DNA of 64,000 nucleotides, taken from contig CM045762.1 in assembly GCA_025200525.1 (NCBI GenBank), forward strand, positions 28,989,600-29,053,599, written 5' to 3'. Shown piece by piece: positions 56,855-64,000 of this stretch. The DNA comes from Camellia lanceoleosa. Its lineage: Eukaryota; Streptophyta; Magnoliopsida; Ericales; Theaceae. The notes under the pieces were generated by a model that worked only from the letters and a program-made list of their open reading frames with translations, was not told the origin of the DNA and made no database searches. Every line of letters starts with the position of its first letter. The stretch's first letter is position 1. The position numbers and the translations under genes are program-made.

Positions 56855-57623
56855 TGTTGAGAGTCATCACTAACTCTCCTCACTCTCTAGAATCTTCTCT
56901 CTAGAATATTCTAGAAGTTTCCACATGAATCTAGAATACTCCTGAAAGATCTAGAAAATTCTGGAAAGACCTAGAGAAATTTGGAAGATTCTATAATATC
57001 CTAGAAGGTTTCGGAACATTAAAGAAGTTTGGTGAAAACTAGAGAAATCTAGAAAGTTCCGGAAGGTTACAGAATATTTTAGAGAAGAATAGAAAGCTCT
57101 AATATGTACTAAAGTAATCTAGATTGTTCTAGAGTGTAGCAAAAATATGAGTGTATTCTATAAACAAAGTTCTTCAACTAGTACAAACATGAGATGAATG
57201 CATGTACTAAGCAAATGGACAATTAGACAAGTGAGTGAAAGGAGAGTGAGTCCAAAGTGAGTTGTCAAGCACTATCTAGTGTAAGGTGTCTCAAGGTCTT
57301 GTGCGAGGAAGACACAAAGTGTGAGTGCTTGAATGTACGTGTGAGTGGATAAGTGAAGTGTATTAGTGTGTGATTGTGTACAAGTGTTTTGTGTACTAGA
57401 GTGTTATCAATAAAGGTTGTATTTCTGGGTCCACTGGTGTCTCAAACTCAACATACTTCACTTAATCATCCATTCTTAATCATCCATTCTTTGTTGTCCT
57501 AGAGGATATGAACTCTGTGGTGAAGAGTTTCCATGACTTATATAGATTAGAAGGCAAATCGTTTTGATATCCTAGGTGTGATACTTTATAATTAACTTGC
57601 GTTTAAAATCTTGTTCCCCAACA
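56855..57623 (+). mobile_element. Copia-like solo LTR candidate
   Basis: Begins TGTTGAGAG and ends CCCCAACA, so the ends form the TGTTG/CAACA inverted pair common in Copia LTRs. AATAAAGG (about 57410) could be the R-region polyadenylation signal. There is no clear 5-bp duplication (TGCTT against ACTTC), no primer site and no coding. The left third holds heat-shock-element-like repeats. Confidence 0.55.
56890..57070 (+). promoter_or_regulatory. Array of heat-shock-element-like GAA/TTC motifs
   Basis: Perfect alternating GAAnnTTC units occur at 56904-56921 (four units), 56954-56966 (three) and 57052-57064 (three, plus a near fourth). Two-unit or near matches lie at 56984-56991 and 57004-57016. 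The background is a loose repeat of CTAGAA. HSF trimers bind three or more such units. Confidence 0.7.
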
Positions 57624-57692
57624 ACTTCTTATAGAACATTGAGTCATATATATTCAGGGACTCGATCATATATGGTGGTGAGATCATTAAAG

Positions 57693-57841
57693 CAGGGCCG
57701 GCCCTAACGTATTAGGGGCCTAAGGTGAATTTTTTTTAAATTGGGCCCTTCATATATCATTATTTTAAAAAAATTAAAATTATTTGGATAAAAAGGATTA
57801 AAATTTATTTCTATTGCATTACAATTTAACAAAATTTAGAT

Positions 57842-57873
<32 letters not shown>

Positions 57874-58609
57874 ATAGTTGAACTTCAATTAGTTGAATTG
57901 AATCTTTATTTTTTAACTTACCAATGCTATAAAAATTAAAATTAATTGGGGGTAAGAATGAGAATTTTTTACACAACTTAAGCAATATATAAAATTAGCA
58001 AATTAAGGTTGACTATTTTTCAACATAAATCCAAGTATGACATGACTCAATAATATAAATTATTAGTTATATATTTTAATGTTCACTAAGGGAAGCATGA
58101 CGTTTTTTTAATCTTTTATTTAACTCCATCTAATTGAATAAAAAAAAGTATGTAAAATAATAATAAGTCTAATATCTTTTTTTCATTTAAGATATATATA
58201 TATTTTTTATTATCTATTTTAGAGTCAATCTAGTAAAAAAATATATTAATAAGGTACAATTTTTTTAATTAGAAAAAGGCAATTGAATTAAAATCAAACA
58301 TTTTATGAATAATTTCATTTAGTAGAAATAAATTTTATAAAATTCAACTTATGGAGAAAATTTTAATCTTTCCATACACTTGCTAAGTTAATTTTAACTA
58401 AAAGTGAAAGTTTTCACATTAAATATCAATCAAACACAAATCAAAATAACAACATACGATAACATGATAATAAATGAATTGAGCTAGTATTGAAGTAATT
58501 ATGAAATAACACAATATGATACACTCCCCTAATTAGAGGCCCTAAATTTTATTCAAAATTGGGGGCCCGAGGCGACCGCCTTAGTCGCCTCACCCCAGGG
58601 CTGACCCTG
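57693..58609. mobile_element. Non-autonomous hAT element, 917 bp
   Basis: Starts CAGGGCCGGCCCTAA and ends GGGCTGACCCTG. It is flanked by CATTAAAG (57685-57692) and TATTAAAG (58610-58617), an 8-bp duplication with one change. Subterminal GGGGCC-TAAGG and CGAGGCGACCGCCTTAG motifs are typical of this plant family. The interior is AT-rich and lacks transposase. Confidence 0.9.
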
Positions 58610-58674
58610 TATTAAAGTTGGTGCTAATTCATTAATGGCAGTAGTGTCAATCAACGCAAGTTCTTGACTTATGA

Positions 58675-58875
58675 GATTGGCAAGTGAGGGTCCTATTGGC
58701 CACTCTTGAAAAATTTGACTTTATCTCTGCCTCTGTTCTTCCAAAAGTGGCGCTTCAGGAAGCAAGTGCAACAACTACAACATCATTTGAAGAACCATTC
58801 TACGATGAAAACTTACATTTTTCTCTAGAGGACTTGAATTTATTACTGTCAAATGGTGACAAGACTCTTCCTTGA
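58675..58875 (+). pseudogene. Exon-like fragment of unknown gene
   Basis: An open stretch without ATG reads VLLATLEKFDFISASVLPK and EEPFYDENLHFSLEDLNLLL before TGA at 58873. Base composition is less AT-biased than the surroundings. It may be a terminal exon or a relic. I do not recognise it. Confidence 0.3.
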
Positions 58876-59752
58876 TAGAAACGTGGTGGTTATTGTTTGG
58901 AATGTTGGTAATAGTTGTGGTGTGTATATCTACCATTGGGATTCGAAGTGTATTTTTTTTAGAGAAATGCTACTTATCAGTAAAGCACTCTTCTTTTTTA
59001 TCTTGTTGGGTCTTGTTGTTTAGCTTTGTTGATTTTTTTGTTTTTATTTTAAATTTTTTCTTTTTGTGAGTTGGTAGGTATCAACTTGTCTAAGGTGGGG
59101 ATTAGGTTTTTCTTTTTTGTACCTCTTTAAAAAATATATATATATATATATTAGCAATGTAAAAGAGCAATTTTATTGATGGATAGCAATGAAATGGATT
59201 ACAAACAACAAAAACAATAGGGAAAATAAGAAAACATAGCAAGATCACCTGTAAAAACAAACACACATACAAAAAGGGTTGTCGCCCTTCAAGTTTGCGT
59301 GCATTTGTGTTTGTTTTTCCCATTAAATAAATTTGGAGTTACGAAAGTTTAGACTCTTCACAAGTAATTTGTGGTTGGAGAATGAATTATAGTCCTCATG
59401 ACCATATAGACCAAAATGAATGTCCTACCGTAATTTGATAATTTTAAGGGATGAAAAATACACTATTCTCAATTTTATACAAATATGAATAATTAGATAA
59501 ACATGTCATTCTGAATTTATGGTTTGTTGGATATTTTCTTCTTACTAAAAGGGTTTTTGTTTTTTTATGAGATGTGAAAGATTTAAGAAAGGGATAAAGG
59601 TGGAATCAGAAAAATCTCTCATAAACAACTCTCATGCTAACAAAGACAATATTAATGCCCACCCTAGACCCCCAAAACTCTATTTTACAATTTTGAATTC
59701 CTAACCCCCTTCAATTCATGTATAACAAAAGTCATTCACAAAATAATCTCTA
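58876..59752. other. Intergenic AT-rich DNA
   Basis: No gene supported. The 73-residue minus frame at 59102-59323 is hydrophobic and crosses a (TA)n tract. Confidence 0.4.
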
Positions 59753-59904
59753 CGGCTGTGTTTGGATGATCGATTTGAGTAAGGATTTTGAAAAGAAAAA
59801 GAAAAAGATGAGGGAGATGCGAATAAAACATAAGCTAGATTTTTTCTCCATTTCTCTTTTCTTTTTTAAATCCCTATATCAAAATTCATAAATCCAAACA
59901 TAGC
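59753..59904. mobile_element. MITE, about 152 bp, TA flanks
   Basis: CGGCTGTGTTTGGATGATCGA at the left is answered by ATAAATCCAAACATAGCG at the right, with TA on both sides. The interior has AAAAGAAAAAG against CTCTTTTC symmetry. Confidence 0.7.
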
Positions 59905-60392
59905 GTATTTGAAGTAGTGACTCTATGTCAACCATTTTGCATCTTCATTAGTTGTGAACACTATGATATTTCTAACTCATATGATAATTTTTTATGGATG
60001 GAGAGTCCAAGAAAAAAGAAAAAGAAAAACAGGGTGAAATTACTGTTCAATTGTAAATTTAAAAAAATTATTACACATTAATGAAAAAAATGAATATAAC
60101 TATTCTGAATCCCTTTTGTTGTAAGTTGAATTAGAAAATTTGAATCATAAAAACAAAATTGATCTTTGTTTTTAGTCATGCTTTTTCACGTATGCAATCT
60201 TTATCAATACATGTAAATGGTTTGAGAGAGAGAGAGAGAGACCAATCCCTTTTTTCATTTACTGAAACTCAAATAACATAAATGTGTTTTAGAATTCTTC
60301 TATAACACAAACTACATGAGAATTTCTCATAAAAAGTAAAAAAAAAAAAATAACACCCGACAGGCACTCATCTGCAACATTTTTACACCATG

Positions 60393-61506
60393 TTAAATGT
60401 CTCCAATAAAATTGAAGAGAAGATTTATAGGATCAGGCATGCCCTTCCCAGTTTTGGCGTCATATGTATTTTCCAACACCAGATCCATCGAAGTACCCTT
60501 GGGGCCAACTGAAAAAATAAACAAAAACAAGCCCCCACACCACATTAGACCTTCAATGAAAATTAGATTTGAACAAATGACATCAAGGGCTACTTTTAAA
60601 TTCAAGTGTCAAACAATTATATTCTCAAAAAAAAGTCTAGCAATTATTTTGTACTCTAACAAGAAACTGTAATTTAAGAACGATTTCTAAATAAGCAGCT
60701 ATTCGGGGCCTTCAAGAAGTTATCAGGGACCATACTAAAGGTTTCCGATTGAGTGGAAGCTATTCAGAGACAGTATCAAAGTTGAATTCCATTCAAAAGT
60801 TACTCATCTTCCAAATATTCTCTTAAGTTTCAGACATGCCTAACAGAAACTATGGCCTTTTTATTTTCCAACTAAACTAAATATGATAAACATAGAGAAT
60901 GTTTTGAATGCTCTCATAACTGAGAGAACTGTTTGAACTATACACGTGAGCCCTGGCAATATGCAGTCAAGAAATCACAACATACACAACGGCTGCAAAA
61001 TCAACACAAAAACCCATGTTGACAAGTGAAAGTATAGAAAGTGAAAGTACTAGAAAGTAAAATCAATGAAAGAAAAATGTAGAGAGAAGTGACTTTTCAA
61101 TATGCATTTGGTTGGGTAGCAAGTTTGTCCAAGATGTTATTTGAATATAATGAAATTTAAAATTTTATTGTGTGTATATTAACCTCATCCATATGTCTAC
61201 AAGACAAAAGTTAAATATAATTGAGCAGCTTAGGAAGGTGCCACTCACCTAATTTTTCCCCTCAACAATCAAACAATTTTTAAAGCGAATGACATGCTTA
61301 ACAACTCCAGTCCCACCTCTATCTTTACCCCTGGTTACCATCACCTGCAAATTAAGAGAGGGAAACATTCATTTAAGATGAGAACAAGGCGAAGAATAGA
61401 GCCATACAGGTACAAATAGGAAAATAATCCTCTCTCTTTTTCTTATATTATCTCCTCTGAGAATCTTCCAGTGGTGTATGAGTTTCTGAGCTGCTCTCCA
61501 ACACAT
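60393..61506 (-). pseudogene. Mitochondrial-type ribosomal protein L24 (KOW domain) gene, truncated
   Basis: Three exons are recognisable on the minus strand. Exon 1 (61506-61447): M-CWRAAQKL-IHHWKILRGDN. Exon 2 (61344-61249), after a CAG acceptor: VMVTRGKDRGGTGVVKHVI and LIVEGKN, the KOW core. Terminal exon (60508-60393): GPKGTSMDLVLENTYDAKTG then KGMPDP, the usual C-terminus of the plant L24-like KOW proteins, extended by a shifted stop. Defects: the exon 1 donor is AT instead of GT, the last codon of exon 2 is TAG where Leu is expected, and about 70-80 codons between exon 2 and the terminal exon are missing. Joining exon 2 to the terminal exon would be out of frame. The family helps assemble the large organellar ribosomal subunit. 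Keeping introns points to a DNA-level duplicate, not a retrocopy. Confidence 0.8.
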
Positions 61507-63440
61507 TTCAAATTAAAGTTATAATCAAGGATTAAACAAGTAGTATTAGCATTTAGCAGTATTAGCATGACATGGCTAATAATTATTTTAACCAGTAGAT
61601 GGTCAAAATTAAATAATAAAATTGAAAGGAACATGTCAATTTACTAAGCATATGAGATTGCAAGTCTAATTCCAATGGAAGCCACTCTTTGCAAATCATA
61701 TAAAGGTAAGAGCTAAACCTAATCTACCCCCCATCCCATCACACCCCAATGTAATGGGATCGTTCCGGGTAATGCTTTTAAGATCATAGTTTAAAACCCA
61801 CATTATGTAACATTCTGCACTAAAAATGGTATAAAAATTCAGACTTTGTTGGGTTATATTCCAAATCTCCCATAGCTACGTGATTGTGATGCTAAATGTC
61901 ATGGAACATAAAGCTAATAATCAATTTCTCTTTACAGTGGTAGAAGCTAGAACAACTGAAGAATGTATACTTTAACAATAAAGGAAAATTCAAGTATAAA
62001 TTGAAAACATCTGAACACACCATCATCATAACCACACACACAAACTTTATTCAACACAATAATTAGTAATTTACTTTGAACATCAATGTGAGAAGCAATA
62101 ATTAAAGGTTGAATTGGGAAACAAGCAAAATTAAGATTTACTGACATAAAAACCAAGACTTTTTACTGTTTTTTTTTTTTTAATTCAAAAAATTTTAACT
62201 TTCTAGATTTGGCTTGACAAAACGAATCGAAAATGAAAAAAATTTATAAAAAATCTAAAAATGAAAAAGATAAATAAAAAATAGTGAACTTTTTTTTTTT
62301 TTTTTTTTTTTACTTTATAAATTCATCTACAGAAGACAAATTAGAAAAAAAAAATCAATACAGAAAAAAAAATCAAAAAAATAAAATTGACTTATTTAGT
62401 TTACTCCAAACAATCCCTTAAAAAATCAAATCAATCGATGGGTTAATTATTAGAAGAACATGTATACCATTAAATCTCACTAGTGTTTGTATAGATCAAA
62501 AAATCGTAAAAAAAAGTGACATTTAGTGATGTTTTTCACAATCTGTCGCTAAAATCAAGTAGGGTGTTATGTTGTTATCTAAATTAGTTTATTATCTGTA
62601 TAGGATAGTTGGTCAGTGATTCATGTGACTATCTCTTCAGATTACAAGAAATTTAGAGGTTTAAAATTTGAGTCAATAGAGTAACTGTGACTTTACTAAC
62701 CTAAGATTGAGTTATCTCACAGATTAACAATCCAACAAACTCCTCAATCCCTAAACAAGCATAACCTTAATCTTTATTTTTCTAAAATACAATTTTTGTT
62801 TTACTAAAAATTGATCACCTGCCATCTATCTTTCTTTTCATTTTTTTTTTTTTTTTGGAACTAATAAGAGAAACCTCATAATGGGTAATGGGCAATAATC
62901 CGCAGCAAATAAATCTTTTACAGCTAGGTTTTAAGATTTTGTTGTCGAAGTTATTTATTTAAGAGTAGAATTTCTTTTAATCAATGAAATTCTATGATTT
63001 ATAGTAATTTTGTAAAAATAATTAACTGTTTTATCAATAAAAATCAAATTAACAACACCACAATATCCTGTCCATGAAAACTTTAATAATTCTTCATAGC
63101 AATTCTCATTCTAAAAAAAGACAAGTTTTAAATAATTGGTTGTTAAAAAAATTACCAAAATGGAGGGTATTGAAAGGACAATGAGAGACATAATTGAAGA
63201 CAAAATGGGACCAAAAATGATGAATGAATATCATGCATCCCCAATCTATATATTATTGGGTGACATATATAATGAGTATATAATTTAAATATATATATAT
63301 AAATAAAAAAAAATTACTATCACAATATGTGTGTTGTACTGTTCAAAGTGTAATTTTTTTATAAAAAAAATTAAAATTAAAGATTTTAGGGCATCAAATA
63401 TATATAAATAATTTTACAAATTCAAATCCATTTTCCTTAA
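61507..63440. other. AT-rich DNA without recognised genes
   Basis: Several A/T runs (62170, 62290-62312, 62842) and no gene-like frame. It may include promoter or upstream DNA of the L24-like locus. Confidence 0.4.
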
Positions 63441-63441
63441 A

Positions 63442-63700
63442 TTAAGGCCTTGTTTGGGATAAATTAAAAAAGTCAAAAAGTCACAAAGTTACTAAAAAAA
63501 GCTAAAAAGTCTATACTATTCACGGATAGCTTGTGGGAAAGCCACTAGGGCAAAATGATTATTTTGTCTTTTGAATTCAACTATTCAAAAAGTCAAAAAG
63601 TTAAAAGTCAGAAGGGTAAAATAGTCATTTTGATTTTACTATAATATTTTATTATACATTTTTTTGTAAAAATTAAAAAATTATCCTAAACATACATCTT
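63442..63700. mobile_element. MITE-like segment, GGCCTTGTTTGGGAT start
   Basis: The start matches 22742. It contains AAAGTCAAAAAGT repeats in both halves and ends near ATCCTAAACATACATC. The right terminus is uncertain. Confidence 0.45.
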
Positions 63701-63937
63701 TGGTTGCGTTGACCTGAGTGATTATTTGGGAGGCAAAATGAAATATTCTCTCACTATTTATTTTTATTTTTTTTTGTGTGTGTGTGTGGAGTATTTTGTT
63801 TCAAATGTAGATGTAGATCTATTGCGAGTTATGAAGAAAGAATACATTGAGTTTGGCACTATAAAAGGCAGTTTTGTCTTCTTATAATATAGAGTATATT
63901 ATGGCTTTTCATAACACTGGTCCACGAAAGTCAGTGC

Positions 63938-64000
63938 CTATGGCACTGTGGCCTAGTGACATGGAGGCAGCAGGGAGAGTTGATGGTTCAACTCTCTTAT
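63938..64000 (+). mobile_element. 5' part of a second tRNA-derived SINE
   Basis: GTGGCCTAGTGACATGG (63948-63964) resembles box A and GGTTCAACTC (63985-63994) resembles box B, at tRNA-like spacing. The rest lies beyond the window. Confidence 0.5.

Noticed and set aside
59102..59323. Small membrane protein on the minus strand
   Set aside because: Hydrophobic frame over AT-rich DNA ending in a (TA)n tract, with no supporting context.

Overview
Plant nuclear DNA, most probably from a eudicot with a medium or large repeat-rich genome. The species cannot be fixed from the sequence. Nearly everything is transposable-element sequence. There are nested Ty3/gypsy LTR retrotransposons, hAT, Mutator-like and MITE elements, a Helitron, SINEs and a satellite-like array. 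Only one plausible intact host protein gene is visible (52609-53571), plus one decayed host gene (60393-61506).

1-20518 is a three-level nest. An Athila-type Ty3/gypsy element (window start to 15195) sits in the reverse transcriptase region of a Tekay/Del-type chromovirus (15196 to about 20518). A 2.5-kb solo LTR (29-2539, 5-bp duplication GCTAG) sits in the Athila 5' LTR. Both pol regions are pseudogenes, with stops mostly at former Trp and Gln codons.

20519-34347 holds a non-autonomous hAT element with a perfect 8-bp target duplication, small foldback and TIR elements, and an array of about 380-bp AT-rich monomers. Inside the array a 1.1-kb Mutator-like element with a captured exon-like segment occurs three times at the same monomer phase. 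The array therefore has a higher-order repeat of about 1.8 kb.

34348-46935 contains a GC-richer, 9.9-kb Tat-lineage element with 402-bp LTRs and duplication ACAGC. It keeps gag and protease remnants but has no reverse transcriptase or integrase. Instead it carries about 27 tandem 50-bp hairpin-forming half-units, a 183-bp tandem repeat and a decayed antisense gene.

46936-64000 is AT-rich. It holds a roughly 0.8-kb repeat family in tandem, a SINE, hAT elements, a MED26-like gene whose protein has three copies of a 42-residue basic repeat, a 2.3-kb Helitron with a captured aspartic-protease-like exon, a Copia-like solo LTR packed with heat-shock-element-like motifs, and a truncated mitochondrial L24/KOW-type pseudogene.

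The most unusual theme is that four different LTR elements each carry a dense cluster of their own CpG-centred dyad word: CGCTCGAGCG, CGCACGTGCG, GGTGTCGACACC, and CTCCG-N4-CGGAG. The words differ but the layout is the same.
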